From CAYRXM01 sp964449465 (lineage in GTDB: Bacteria > Chloroflexota > Anaerolineae > JAFGEY01), in assembly GCA_964449465.1 (NCBI GenBank), contig CAYVBK010000002.1, positions 62,001 to 126,000 of the forward strand: a stretch of 64,000 bases of DNA. Direction: 5' to 3'. How positions within the stretch are numbered: the stretch's first letter is position 1; each line of letters begins with the position of its first letter. The notes below the pieces were generated by a model. It saw only the letters and a program-made list of their open reading frames with translations, searched no databases and was not told where the DNA came from. Both the position numbers and the translations under genes were made by a program. Positions 1 through 8,461 of this stretch are shown piece after piece.

Positions 1-1
1 C

Positions 2-88
2 ATCAAAGCTCTGACCGCCCTGCTCTTTTTGGGCATCGGCCTGTGGCTGATCTATGACATGCTGCGCATCTGGGGCATATTCCGATAA
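2..88 (+). CDS. C-terminal end of a membrane protein (partial)
   Basis: Only the last 28 residues are in the window, ending at TAA 86-88. They form one hydrophobic helix (ALLFLGIGLWLIYDML) followed by a short RIWGIFR tail, so the parent is an integral membrane protein. A helix with an LFLxxGLWLL-like pattern at the extreme C-terminus recalls UPF0016/Gdt1-type cation exchangers, but this is too little sequence to assign. The next gene starts 16 bases downstream, so the two may be co-transcribed. Confidence 0.5.
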   Translation: MKALTALLFLGIGLWLIYDMLRIWGIFR

Positions 89-104
89 TTTGAGGCAAAA
101 AGCA

Positions 105-1304
105 TTGACCGAACGCTTGTACGACCGAGACCCATATCTGCGCACTTTTGACGCCGCGGTAATCAAACGGTGCGAGGTGGATGGACACCCTGCCGTCGTG
201 CTGGATCGCACAGCTTTTTATCCCACCGGCGGCGGCCAACCCAACGACACCGGCACACTCAACGGCATCGCCGTCATAGACGTGCAGTTGCTCGATAACG
301 GCGATCTGGCACATATTTTAGAGCAGCCATTGATGCAAGACGGTCTACAAGGTGAAATTAACTGGCCGCGACGATTTGACCATATGCAACAACACACCGG
401 TCAGCACATTCTCTCGCAGGCCTTTATTCAGGCGGCGCAGGCCGAGACGGTCAGCTTTCATCTGGGCAGCCGGTTTTGCACCATTGACCTGAACCAGGCC
501 GCTCTGAGTGCGACGCAGGTCGCTCAGGCCATCCGCATCGCCAACCAGGTGGTGATGGATGCCCTGCCTGTCTACATCCGCCTGGTCGGGCCAGACGAAC
601 TACCCTCGATCCCCTTGCGCAAGCCTCCTGCCGTGACCCACGACATTCGCGTGGTGCAGGTGGGCCAATTCGACTGGTCGGCATGCGGCGGCACCCATGT
701 ATGCCACAGCGGGCAGGTGGGCGCTGTGCAGGTTGTGCGAACCGAGCGACGCAAACAGCAGACGCGCATCTATTTTATGTGTGGCTGGCGCGCCCTGGCC
801 GACTATGCGCATAAACAAGAGGTCGTTCAAACCCTGGCCGCCCATCTAACCACCTCAGAAGACGAGTTGATGGCCTCAGTGCAGCGCATCGAGGCAGAGA
901 GCCAGGACCTGCGCAAAAAGCTCATCCAGGCGCAAAAATCGCTGCTGAATTACGAACTGCCGGTGTGGTTGAACCAGGCAAACATCGTTGGCGGGGTGTG
1001 CCTGATACAACTGGAATTGGAGCGCGACCTGAACCAGGTTCAAGATATAGCCCAACGATTGACCGAACAGCCCCTCACCGTGGCCTTGCTGGCCGCCGGC
1101 GGCAGCGAAACACACCTGATTTTTGCCTGTTCACCTGATGTCCAGGCGCACATGGGCCGCCTGATGCAAAACATCTGCGCACAGATTGGCGGGCGCGGCG
1201 GCGGACGCCCCCAGTTTGCCCAGGGCCGCCTGGAGCGGCGCGAGCAGGCCGCCCCGGCTTTGCATCAAGCCGCCATTGAAATGACCCAGAGTTTGGAGAA
1301 ATGA
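105..1304 (+). CDS. AlaX-like alanyl-tRNA editing hydrolase with DHHA1 domain
   Basis: 399 residues. The protein resembles the editing half of alanyl-tRNA synthetase, which removes Ser or Gly mischarged on tRNA-Ala. The N-terminal third has the TGGGQPxDTG beta-barrel signature (about residue 45). The zinc/catalytic motif HTGQHILSQ lies near residue 105 and the second ligand set CGGTHVCHSG near 205. A coiled-coil-like helix and a glycine-rich DHHA1 end (GGRGGGRPQFAQG) follow. No aminoacylation domain is present. A TTG start at 105 is preferred over the ATG at 54: GAGG lies 9 bases upstream, and the family N-terminus TERLYDRDPYL begins there, whereas the upstream ATG overlaps the preceding gene. 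It shares ATGA with the next gene. Confidence 0.88.
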   Translation: MTERLYDRDPYLRTFDAAVIKRCEVDGHPAVVLDRTAFYPTGGGQPNDTGTLNGIAVIDVQLLDNGDLAHILEQPLMQDGLQGEINWPRRFDHMQQHTGQHILSQAFIQAAQAETVSFHLGSRFCTIDLNQAALSATQVAQAIRIANQVVMDALPVYIRLVGPDELPSIPLRKPPAVTHDIRVVQVGQFDWSACGGTHVCHSGQVGAVQVVRTERRKQQTRIYFMCGWRALADYAHKQEVVQTLAAHLTTSEDELMASVQRIEAESQDLRKKLIQAQKSLLNYELPVWLNQANIVGGVCLIQLELERDLNQVQDIAQRLTEQPLTVALLAAGGSETHLIFACSPDVQAHMGRLMQNICAQIGGRGGGRPQFAQGRLERREQAAPALHQAAIEMTQSLEK

Positions 1305-2215
1305 AAGAAATCGTTCCTAATGTCTATGTCGAAACCAAATACGCCAGCGGCAATGTCGGTTTTGTGGTCACTCAAACCGGCGCGATCTGTATTGACATGC
1401 CCGCCGCCCTCGAAGATGCTCAACAATGGTACGGCAAAATCCGCAGCATCACCGATCTGCCTGTTTTATTCCTCATTCAAACAGATTACGACCAGCAGCG
1501 TGCCGCCGGTCAAACCCTACTCGATGTGCCGGTGATCGCTCACAGCGCGGCCTGGGAACGGTTGCGCGTGTACAAAAACGAGAAAAAATCGTCGTCGGGC
1601 CGCGAGGCCGCCGGGCAGGCCGGAGATGGCGACGAAGGTACTATGCGCATGCCCGACATTACCTTTTCCGAGCGGCTGATCCTGGCCAAAGGCGAGCAAG
1701 AACTGCACATCATCCACTGCGGCGGACATTCGCCGGCCACTTGTATGGTGCATCTCCCCGAACACCGCCTGGTTTTTACCGGCGACCTGGTGTACAACAA
1801 CATGCATCCCTTGATGACCCATGCCATGACCAAAGAATGGCTGCTGGCGTTGAACCAACTGCGCAAGATGATGGTGGACCTGGTGGTGCCGGGCCACGGC
1901 ACCGTCTGCGACAAAGAAGCCACCTATCCTCTGTCCGACTATATCCGAGACATACGCGCCAAAGTGCGCCGGCACTTTCAGGCCGAACGATCCAAGTCGG
2001 AAACCGCCGCCACCCTGATCACCGAGTTTATGGATGCCTTTCCCTACAAAGAAAGCGAGCGGGAGCGCGTGCGCCGCTATATCAAGAGCGGCAGCGACCG
2101 CATTTATGACGAATATCGCGTGGCTGTCAAAACCACACCCCTGTTGGGCGAAGGCGAAGAAGATGTCTCCGAGGCCCAGTCATCCGGTCGCAAGCGGCGT
2201 AAACGCACAGCCTGA
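1301..2215 (+). CDS. Metallo-beta-lactamase-fold protein with degenerate metal site
   Basis: 304 residues. The MBL fold is recognisable from an N-terminal strand set, GGHSPATCMVHLPE, FTGDLVYNNMHP and VPGHG. The first metal motif, normally THxHxDH, reads TDYDQQR at residues 61-67, so both histidines and the Asp-His pair are replaced, while the later His, Asp and His ligands remain. Such a protein probably cannot hold the usual dinuclear zinc centre; a mononuclear site or a binding role is possible. The tail (about 275-304) is charged and ends in RKRRKRTA. It overlaps the AlaX-like gene by 4 bp, implying coupled translation. Hydrolase activity is uncertain. Confidence 0.8.
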   Translation: MKEIVPNVYVETKYASGNVGFVVTQTGAICIDMPAALEDAQQWYGKIRSITDLPVLFLIQTDYDQQRAAGQTLLDVPVIAHSAAWERLRVYKNEKKSSSGREAAGQAGDGDEGTMRMPDITFSERLILAKGEQELHIIHCGGHSPATCMVHLPEHRLVFTGDLVYNNMHPLMTHAMTKEWLLALNQLRKMMVDLVVPGHGTVCDKEATYPLSDYIRDIRAKVRRHFQAERSKSETAATLITEFMDAFPYKESERERVRRYIKSGSDRIYDEYRVAVKTTPLLGEGEEDVSEAQSSGRKRRKRTA

Positions 2216-2232
2216 CCCGGTGGAGTGATCCG

Positions 2233-2718
2233 ATGCCAACTCAAATCCTATCTCCCATCTTGATCGCCCTGATCGTTGTGACGCTGGCCCTGCTAGCCTG
2301 GATCATCGTTCTCCAGGTGCGCCTGGTCCGCATCGAACGACGTTATCGCCGGATGATGGGCGAGCAAGATCATGACAACCTGGAACAAATGCTCAACCAA
2401 CACCTCGGTGCGGTGCGCGGAACCGTCTCTCAGGTGTCCGAGCTGCAAGCCAAAACGCGCCAGCTCGAACGCACCCTCAAAAACGCCATACAGCACATGG
2501 GGTTGGTGCGCTTTAACCCGTTTCGAGACACCGGAGGCAATCAAAGTTTCACCTGGGCCATCTCGGACGGGCATGGAGATGGCATTGTCGTATCCAGCCT
2601 GCACTCGCGCGAAGGGACACGGATCTATGCCAAACCCCTCACCGGCTGGGAATCGCCCTATCCTCTCACCGATGAAGAAAAACAAGCTGTAGAAAGAGCC
2701 AACCAACAACCTTCATAA
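2233..2718 (+). CDS. DUF4446 family membrane-anchored protein
   Basis: 161 residues. One N-terminal transmembrane helix (about 8-29) is followed by a basic, coiled-coil-like stretch (about 30-90) and a compact C-terminal domain with FNPFRDTGGNQSFTWAISDGHG, typical of DUF4446. Function is unknown. In other bacteria the family often lies near chromosome-partitioning or cytoskeletal genes, and here bactofilin follows 24 bases downstream, which suggests a shared envelope or cytoskeletal role. It starts 17 bases after the previous stop, in the same transcription direction. Confidence 0.8.
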   Translation: MPTQILSPILIALIVVTLALLAWIIVLQVRLVRIERRYRRMMGEQDHDNLEQMLNQHLGAVRGTVSQVSELQAKTRQLERTLKNAIQHMGLVRFNPFRDTGGNQSFTWAISDGHGDGIVVSSLHSREGTRIYAKPLTGWESPYPLTDEEKQAVERANQQPS

Positions 2719-2742
2719 CCATCATCAATCAGGAGGTGATCT

Positions 2743-3195
2743 ATGATTTTTGGCAGTAAGGACAAAAAAGCAGCGCCCCCGGCCGCCGGAGGTCGTTCGC
2801 CGGTCGAGATCGAAACCATCTTGGGACCCAACACCAGCGTACGCGGCGACATTCGCAGCAGCGGCGGAGTGCGCATTGATGGAGACTTTGGCGGCACCAT
2901 CGAGATCGCCGGCAACCTGATCATCGGCGAAAACGCCAAAGTCATTGCCGACATTTCGGCGCACAATGTGCAGGTGCAGGGCATCGTTCAGGGCGACATT
3001 ACGGCCAAACGCCTGGAAATTCTGGACACCGGCAAGTTGTGGGGCGATATTGCCGTAGATTCGTTCGTACTGGACGACGGAGGATTCTTTAGAGGTCAAA
3101 GCAAGATGCAGAGCGACATCGAGCCGCCTTTGCTCGAAGCGCCACGTCCCGTCTCCGGGCAGGTGGTTGACGTACGCCCCACCATGCCCGAATAA
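2743..3195 (+). CDS. Bactofilin (polymer-forming cytoskeletal protein)
   Basis: 150 residues, a usual bactofilin length. The core (about 22-120) is the right-handed beta-helix of DUF583, with repeating hydrophobic turns such as VRGDIRSSGGVRIDG and GNLIIGENAKVIADIS. Short disordered ends flank it, including a Pro/Ala-rich N-terminus and a Pro-rich C-terminus. Bactofilins polymerise without nucleotide and scaffold envelope enzymes. A strong ribosome-binding site, AGGAGGTGAT, precedes the ATG by 4 bases. A perfect 12-bp hairpin with a T-rich tail follows at 3201-3236, ending this plus-strand unit. Confidence 0.93.
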   Translation: MIFGSKDKKAAPPAAGGRSPVEIETILGPNTSVRGDIRSSGGVRIDGDFGGTIEIAGNLIIGENAKVIADISAHNVQVQGIVQGDITAKRLEILDTGKLWGDIAVDSFVLDDGGFFRGQSKMQSDIEPPLLEAPRPVSGQVVDVRPTMPE

Positions 3196-3200
3196 ACACC

Positions 3201-3236
3201 AACGCCCGCCGATGAATGGTCGGCGGGCGTTTTCAT
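3201..3236 (+). terminator. Rho-independent terminator after bactofilin
   Basis: Stem AACGCCCGCCGA (3201-3212) pairs perfectly with TCGGCGGGCGTT (3220-3231) around a 7-base loop and is followed by a T-rich stretch. It lies 5 bases after the bactofilin stop and could also slow transcription from the convergent MFS gene. Confidence 0.88.
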
Positions 3237-3316
3237 TTCTACCCTGAAAATCGCCATACGGTACGCTCAACCCTCTCACGGGGTCGAAAGCCTGTGAAGA
3301 GGTAGATCGTTACAAT

Positions 3317-4687
3317 TTAGCCGATTTCCTTGCTGCGCTCGGCCATTTGTGCGCGCAGGCGGGCCGCATCGCGAGGATAGGCCCAATAGAAACCGGTGAA
3401 AAAGATCAGGCACAAGACCCAAGGACCAGGAATCGTCCACACCATCGCCCGGGTAAATTCTTGCACCGTGCTGCCGGCCAGCCCGCCGGCCACAATGCTG
3501 ATCAGAGCCGCAAAACCTCGCTCGATAAAATCGTTCATGGCATAAGCCGTCGCCCGCAATTCGGGCGGCACCGCTCCCTGCATCATTGGCTCTTTGGCCC
3601 CGCGCCCGGCCCAACTGATCAACAACGCCGTGACAAAACAAAGCAGCAAAAAAGCCCACAGCGGCCAGCGGTCGGTCTGGGTGAGCATGACCCAGCTCAA
3701 CGGGATACCGCAAAACACCGACACCTGCCCGACAACGGTACGGCCATATTGAGGACTGAGCCGGTCGGCCCAATCGCCAATCACCCCGCCAACCACGTTG
3801 CTGACCACTGTGCCGACAAGGATGGTGGCAAAAACAATCGGTGCGCTGCCCTGCGAATTGTCAAATACAATGTCCGCGCTCATCCCTTTGGCCTCTACCA
3901 GCCAGGTGGGCAAAAACTGCCCCAACACCACCCAGGGCATCGAGCCGGCCATGCCTTGCAAGATAGCCACCCAGATGGTGGGGATGCGCACCACCCTGGG
4001 CAGGTCCGACCATTTGATGCTGTACTGCTCGGCAGCTTGCGCCGTGATCTTGCCGGCCAGCTCCGGCTCGGCCTCGCCACGCACCGGCTCACGCACCAGC
4101 ACGGCGATCAGCAGCCCCGACAGGATGCTCATACCTCCCAGGATGAAAAAGCCCCACCGCCACTTTTCCATGCCCCACAGCAGATCATTGCTTGCCAGCA
4201 TGCCCATCGAAAGCACACCACCGATCACCCCCAACGCCCCCACACCGCCCAAAATGCCCAGAGCGCGGCCGCGTTGGTGCGGCGGAAAAGTATCGCTCAG
4301 CAGAGAAAAAGTAGCCGGCATCAGGCAGCCCAGCCCAATCCCCGAAATGGTGCGAATCCACAACATAGCTCCAAAACTAGGCATAAAGGCGCACAACAAC
4401 GTCCAAATGCCCCAGATGCCGGTGCCGAAAAAAAGCACCCATTTGCGATTCCACTTGTCGGCGGCATAGCCCCACAGCGGCGATGTGACCGCCGCCACCA
4501 GCCGCCGCACCGTGCCGACCAGCCCCAGATCGAGGTTGCTCAACCCCCACAATGCCTTGATCGCCGGAAAAAGCACCCCCATGGCCTGCTCTTCGCCGTT
4601 GTCTATAAAATAGCCAAACCCCAGAGCGACCAGCGTGGCCCAACTGCTTTTTTTGTCCGTTTTTGCCGTTGACGCGGACACTGCCAT
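3317..4687 (-). CDS. Major facilitator superfamily transporter
   Basis: 456 residues with 12 predicted membrane segments, so a full-length MFS carrier. Loop 2-3 contains GYAADKWNRKW, close to the MFS motif G-x-x-x-D-(K/R)-x-x-R-(K/R), and the second half repeats it as GDWADRL. The substrate cannot be read; the overall pattern resembles sugar-phosphate or organic-anion carriers. The start at 4687 was chosen because GGAG stands 6 bases upstream and the N-terminus then begins MAVSASTAKTDKKSSW before the first helix. The longer reading would run over the promoter region. A promoter with consensus -35 lies at 4735-4763. The gene is monocistronic. Confidence 0.88.
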   Translation of the reverse strand: MAVSASTAKTDKKSSWATLVALGFGYFIDNGEEQAMGVLFPAIKALWGLSNLDLGLVGTVRRLVAAVTSPLWGYAADKWNRKWVLFFGTGIWGIWTLLCAFMPSFGAMLWIRTISGIGLGCLMPATFSLLSDTFPPHQRGRALGILGGVGALGVIGGVLSMGMLASNDLLWGMEKWRWGFFILGGMSILSGLLIAVLVREPVRGEAEPELAGKITAQAAEQYSIKWSDLPRVVRIPTIWVAILQGMAGSMPWVVLGQFLPTWLVEAKGMSADIVFDNSQGSAPIVFATILVGTVVSNVVGGVIGDWADRLSPQYGRTVVGQVSVFCGIPLSWVMLTQTDRWPLWAFLLLCFVTALLISWAGRGAKEPMMQGAVPPELRATAYAMNDFIERGFAALISIVAGGLAGSTVQEFTRAMVWTIPGPWVLCLIFFTGFYWAYPRDAARLRAQMAERSKEIG

Positions 4688-4734
4688 AGTGACTCCTTGC
4701 TTTTGAACGCACAGGCGGATAAAAAGACAGGCCG

Positions 4735-4763
4735 ATTCTATCACGGCTTGGGTGGGCTGTCAA
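4735..4763 (-). promoter_or_regulatory. Sigma70-type promoter of the MFS gene
   Basis: On the minus strand, TTGACA (4758-4763) is followed by exactly 17 bases and TAGAAT (4735-4740). The -10 lies about 48 bases before the ATG at 4687. Confidence 0.8.
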
Positions 4764-4798
4764 AGTTTTGCACTACCAGAGACGCATCGTTCCGCCGA

Positions 4799-4830
4799 AT
4801 AAAAAACGCCCCAACCTGTGTTGGGGCGTT
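4799..4830 (-). terminator. Rho-independent terminator after peroxiredoxin
   Basis: A perfect 10-bp stem, AACGCCCCAA (4805-4814) and TTGGGGCGTT (4821-4830), with a 6-base loop. On the minus strand it is followed by a T run, 25 bases after the peroxiredoxin stop. Confidence 0.88.
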
Positions 4831-4854
4831 CAAATCCGCAACAGACCGGGCGAT

Positions 4855-5568
4855 CTATTTTTTCAAGATGGTGCCCAGCACGGTGTCCTTGGCCAGCTTT
4901 TTGGTGCAAAAGAACCAGTCATAGCAGGTCATGTCTTCTTTGCCTTCCATACGATCCTTAGCCACACCGCACGAGCCAGCCGGCGGCACGATCACATCGT
5001 CGCCAGGACGCCAATCGGCCGGGGTGGCCACCGAAAACGCATCGGCGGTCTGCAAAGCCAGCAAGACGCGGTACAGTTCATCAAAGTTTCGTCCCAAACT
5101 GAGGGGGTAATAGATGATGGTGCGGATGATCCCTTTGGGGTCAATAAAAAAGACAGCACGCACGGCCTTGGTAGAGCTCTCGCCAGGCTGAATCATGCCA
5201 TACATCTTGGCCACGTTCATGGTAATGTCTTCGATCAGGGGGAATTTGACCTCGACATTTTTCATACCGCGATATTCAATTTTTTCCTTGATCGTGCGCA
5301 GCCAGGCAATGTGGCTATACAGGCCATCTACCGACAGCCCCACCAGCTTGCAGTTGGCCTGGGCAAACTGCTCTTCCATCGAGGCAAAGGTCATAAACTC
5401 GGATGTGCAAACCGGAGTAAAATCGGCCGGGTGGCTGAACAGAATCACCCAGCTTCCCGCATACTGATCGGGAAAGTTGATCTCGCCCTGTGTGGTCACG
5501 GCCTTGAACGCCGGAGCCTTGTCGCCAATGCGCGGCATCGAGATGGCATGTGTTTCTTGCGATTCCAT
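4855..5568 (-). CDS. Peroxiredoxin, Prx6/archaeal type
   Basis: 237 residues. It reduces peroxides through the peroxidatic cysteine C54 in PADFTPVCTSEF; the longer C-terminal domain, with DPKGIIRTIIYYP and LGRNFDEL, is typical of the Prx6 subfamily. Three further cysteines lie at the end, in GSCGVAKDR and TCYDWFFC. This matches the archaeal type, in which C-terminal cysteines resolve the oxidised form, rather than a strict 1-Cys enzyme. The ribosome-binding site is AAGGAG before the ATG. The gene lies 36 bases behind the YbaN-like gene, so both may use the promoter at 6071-6099. A terminator follows. Confidence 0.93.
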   Translation of the reverse strand: MESQETHAISMPRIGDKAPAFKAVTTQGEINFPDQYAGSWVILFSHPADFTPVCTSEFMTFASMEEQFAQANCKLVGLSVDGLYSHIAWLRTIKEKIEYRGMKNVEVKFPLIEDITMNVAKMYGMIQPGESSTKAVRAVFFIDPKGIIRTIIYYPLSLGRNFDELYRVLLALQTADAFSVATPADWRPGDDVIVPPAGSCGVAKDRMEGKEDMTCYDWFFCTKKLAKDTVLGTILKK

Positions 5569-5604
5569 TTGTTTTTCTCCTTTTCTCTGATTTTATCTAA
5601 ACGA

Positions 5605-6042
5605 CTAACTTTCCGATGATTCCAAATCTGTTTGAGGATCGCGCCGCAGCCGATCTACCATCTGACGGGTCAGCGTTTTGAGCGACAAAATATGGATCGT
5701 CACTCCCACAGCCACCAGCCCCAACAACGCTCGCCCCCACCACAGCGTCAACCCTTGCCAGGCCGTATAGCCGATCACTCCCCACAAGAAACTCAGGGTA
5801 ATGACTTTGGCTTGCCAGGTGATCGCCCGATGTTCTCGATAGTGCCGGATATAATCGCCTAGCCAGCGATGGCCGATCAGCCAGGCATAGAGCCGATCTG
5901 AACTGCGGAAAAAGCATGCTGCCGCCAGCAGCAAAAACGGTGTTGTCGGCAAGACGGGGACAAAAACGCCCACAATGCCCAGACTTAGCGAGACGATGCC
6001 TGTACCAATCAACAAAATCCGGCGCAACGAGATTCCGGTCAA
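5605..6042 (-). CDS. YbaN/DUF454 family inner-membrane protein
   Basis: 145 residues. The N-terminus has RRILLIGTGIVSLSLGIVGVFVPVLPTTPFLLLAAACFFRSS in two stretches; the GxxLPVLPTTPF-like core and the CFxRSS motif are hallmarks of DUF454. Two or three membrane helices are predicted, followed by a charged C-terminus. Function is unknown in the family. The start is TTG at 6042, preceded by GAGGT about 8 bases upstream. A perfect-consensus promoter lies 29 bases upstream and probably also drives the peroxiredoxin gene. Confidence 0.85.
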   Translation of the reverse strand: MTGISLRRILLIGTGIVSLSLGIVGVFVPVLPTTPFLLLAAACFFRSSDRLYAWLIGHRWLGDYIRHYREHRAITWQAKVITLSFLWGVIGYTAWQGLTLWWGRALLGLVAVGVTIHILSLKTLTRQMVDRLRRDPQTDLESSES

Positions 6043-6070
6043 CTTGCTTACCTCAACCCAAATTAGAATA

Positions 6071-6099
6071 ATTATAACTTAAAATCTAGTCTTTGTCAA
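6071..6099 (-). promoter_or_regulatory. Consensus promoter upstream of the YbaN-like gene
   Basis: On the minus strand, TTGACA (6094-6099), a 17-base AT-rich spacer and TATAAT (6071-6076). Both hexamers match the consensus exactly. The -35 overlaps the last codon and stop of the alpha/beta hydrolase gene upstream. Confidence 0.88.
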
Positions 6100-7172
6100 G
6101 AGGCTATCAAATTATCTCGCAAGAACGAATAGGCGCACCGTCCACTGATTTGATGTCGTCCCTCGAACCAGTCACCTTGCACCTGCTGCGCCGCCCCCCA
6201 CAGGCCATACACCTCTTGAGCGCGCTCAAAACTGGCCCGCGTGGCCTGCGTAGGAAAGATGGGGTCTTTGCTACCCGACTCGATCAAGAGTGGGCGCGGG
6301 GCAATCAGCCCGACCAGGTCATACATCTCACCAAAGCGATGCAGCCCCGGCACAAAATTGCAGGTGCAGTGATGCATCGCCAAAATGCTATCGCGAAACG
6401 TGCAATAATATCCGCTGATCACACAGGCGCGAATGCGCTCATCCAGGCAGGCCGAGAAAAAGGTGTGCATACCGCCGCCCGAAATGCCCATTGCACCCAG
6501 CCGCTGCACATCCAGCTCGGGGCGAGTCTGCAAGTAATCTACCAGCCGCTTGCCATCCCACACCCGCAGCCCCACCACCGAACCGCCCAGATGAAAGGCC
6601 AGCTTGGCTGTGTGATCGCAGGTGCCAGGGTCGCTGCCGCTGATGGGACCTTGCAGGTAGGAAAAATCGGTGCGCCGCTCGCCAAAGCACGAAATTTCTG
6701 GCGCAGCTACGGCCAAGCCGTGCCGACACAGAGCCACCCCAAAGTCCTTGTGATAGCCGTCCGGCGTCTCGCGCTCCTCGCCATCTTCCCACAGTCCCAC
6801 AATGTCCTTGACGCCATATCCGTGTCCGTGCAAAGCCAGCACCACCGGCAACGGTCGCGGCCCGGTTTTGGGAATCAAGAGATAAACCGGCATCAGGGTG
6901 CAAGGCGACGTGCGCAACAGCACTTTTTCGCGCACATAATCGCCCTTGTCCACCACCTCGATGGTCTGCGGTTGAGGGTCTACCACCGGCCCATCTTGAA
7001 AGCCCACCGCCTCGTTGAGCACGGCGCGCGTCTCGGCCTGCCAGCGCTGCGCCTCAGACACGGTGCACGCTGCAAAGCGATAGGGCGCGTCTTGAGGGCG
7101 ATAGAGTTGCCACAAGGCATGCGCCGGTTGCAGCGGCTTGAGCGATTTGTAATCGAGTATCGTTGTGCTCAT
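6096..7172 (-). CDS. Alpha/beta hydrolase (acetyl-esterase or dienelactone-hydrolase-like)
   Basis: 358 residues. The fold is clear from ALHGHGYG (oxyanion region), the nucleophile elbow GISGGGMH, an acid in ESGSKDPIFP and a late histidine in EGRHQISG. The size and the long N-terminal cap resemble PF12715-type hydrolases and acetyl xylan esterases. The natural ester is unknown. The start at 7172 has GGAGA upstream and gives the sequence MSTTILDYKSLKP. It is the last gene of a four-gene minus-strand operon with an SDR, a PPC protein and an RraA-like protein, so it probably removes an ester group in a sugar-acid or aromatic-acid pathway. Confidence 0.82.
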   Translation of the reverse strand: MSTTILDYKSLKPLQPAHALWQLYRPQDAPYRFAACTVSEAQRWQAETRAVLNEAVGFQDGPVVDPQPQTIEVVDKGDYVREKVLLRTSPCTLMPVYLLIPKTGPRPLPVVLALHGHGYGVKDIVGLWEDGEERETPDGYHKDFGVALCRHGLAVAAPEISCFGERRTDFSYLQGPISGSDPGTCDHTAKLAFHLGGSVVGLRVWDGKRLVDYLQTRPELDVQRLGAMGISGGGMHTFFSACLDERIRACVISGYYCTFRDSILAMHHCTCNFVPGLHRFGEMYDLVGLIAPRPLLIESGSKDPIFPTQATRASFERAQEVYGLWGAAQQVQGDWFEGRHQISGRCAYSFLRDNLIAS

Positions 7173-7191
7173 CCAGATTCTCCTTTTCCAA

Positions 7192-7992
7192 TCAGGCCGC
7201 CAGCCAGCCGCCATCTACGGCCAGCACGTGCCCGTTGACAAAGTTCGACGCCTCGGAGGCCAGAAATACCACCGGCCCAAACAGGTCATCCAACTCGCCT
7301 ACCCGCTGCATGGGGATGCGGCTCAGTACCCAATCGCGTTTTTGCGGGTCATCGAGAAAGGGCGCCGACATGGTCGTGCGGGTGAACACCGGGGCGATGG
7401 CGTTGACCTGGATGCCGCGCGGGCCCCATTCGATGGCCAGCGAATGAGTGAGCTGATTGATCGCCCCCTTGCTGGTAGCATAGGCCGGGTCTTGGGCGCG
7501 CCCCTGAAACCCGCGCACCGACGAAATGTTGATGATCTTGCCGTGCCCCTGCGCCAGCATCACCCGCCCCACGTGCTTGCAGCACAAAAAAACCGACTTG
7601 ACGTTGACATCCATCACCTGCTCCCACGTGAGGGTGTCAAACTCGGCGATGGGCTGCAAGGCCACAATACCTTGACTGTTGACCAAAATGTCTATGCGAC
7701 CGAACGTATCGTGTACAAACTGCACCAGGGCCTGCACCTGCACCTCGTTGGTGGCATCAAAGGCAAACCAGACCCCGCGGCGTCCCAACTGCTCGACCGC
7801 CGCGGCCGTCTCGGTCAGACCATCAGGGCCGCGGCTGGCGATACACACATCGGCGCCGGCGGCGGCCAGAGCTAGAGCCATCGCCATCCCCAACCCCTTG
7901 CTGCCGCCCACCACCACAGCCACCTTACCATCCAGCCGAAATCGCTCCAATGTGGATGGCGCCAGACTCAAGACCTTGTCAATATCCGACAC
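7192..7992 (-). CDS. Short-chain dehydrogenase/reductase (SDR, gluconate 5-dehydrogenase-like)
   Basis: 266 residues. A classical SDR with a VVGGSKGLGMAMA cofactor motif, NSQG in place of NNAG, catalytic Ser in INISS and YATSK. An Asp/Arg-type cofactor loop is not obvious, so NAD versus NADP preference is open. Overall layout resembles gluconate 5-dehydrogenase and related sugar-acid reductases. The start is GTG at 7992, following a strong GGAGGAG; the long upstream extension in this frame runs through the PPC gene and is not real. It lies 20 bases behind the PPC gene and 19 bases before the hydrolase. Confidence 0.88.
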   Translation of the reverse strand: MSDIDKVLSLAPSTLERFRLDGKVAVVVGGSKGLGMAMALALAAAGADVCIASRGPDGLTETAAAVEQLGRRGVWFAFDATNEVQVQALVQFVHDTFGRIDILVNSQGIVALQPIAEFDTLTWEQVMDVNVKSVFLCCKHVGRVMLAQGHGKIINISSVRGFQGRAQDPAYATSKGAINQLTHSLAIEWGPRGIQVNAIAPVFTRTTMSAPFLDDPQKRDWVLSRIPMQRVGELDDLFGPVVFLASEASNFVNGHVLAVDGGWLAA

Positions 7993-8012
7993 ATTCTCCT
8001 CCTGCCCCTTGT

Positions 8013-8450
8013 CTACTCTGACACAATATCGGTCAGGCCGGTCTGCGGGTCTGTCACCCGCCTGGTTTTGACGCCGTCCAGCACAATCAGGCCCAACTCG
8101 GCGCGAAAGCATACTCGCGTGCCTTCTTCCAGATGGCCGATATAGGTTTGATCGTGCACCACATCGTGAACCACCACATGAATGTGCGGCTCGCCGCCGG
8201 CCACCGAGCCTTGCAGCGATCCCACCTCGACGGGGCCGCTGAGGCTGAAATATCGCTCCTCTGGCGGCAGGCCGGTGTTGAGGATGGTGTGCAACCGGCA
8301 CACGTCAAACGAGCCAATGCCAGAGGTGATCAGGGCCGCATCAATGCTCTCTTGTTGGAAAAAACGACGCAGCTCTTCAATCAAATAATCGCCGCGCCGA
8401 AACGAAACCATCATCGTGCGCGCCGCTCCCGGCGCCGGAATGACCAACAT
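8013..8450 (-). CDS. PPC (DUF296) domain protein
   Basis: 145 residues. The single domain matches the PPC fold found in plant AT-hook proteins and in bacterial stand-alone copies, with the trimer-core motif GGEPHIHVVVHD and its metal-like histidines, plus RFFQQESIDAALITSGIGSFD. There is no AT-hook, so DNA binding should not be assumed. Bacterial copies often sit beside sugar-acid or aldolase genes, as here with RraA-like and SDR genes, and may be enzymatic. The neighbour RraA-like gene ends 11 bases before its ATG. Confidence 0.85.
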   Translation of the reverse strand: MLVIPAPGAARTMMVSFRRGDYLIEELRRFFQQESIDAALITSGIGSFDVCRLHTILNTGLPPEERYFSLSGPVEVGSLQGSVAGGEPHIHVVVHDVVHDQTYIGHLEEGTRVCFRAELGLIVLDGVKTRRVTDPQTGLTDIVSE

Positions 8451-8461
8451 AAGCCTGCTCC

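Noticed and set aside
3201..3236. Hairpin after bactofilin considered as a shared bidirectional terminator
   Set aside because: The minus-strand side lacks a clear T run, so it was assigned to the plus strand only.
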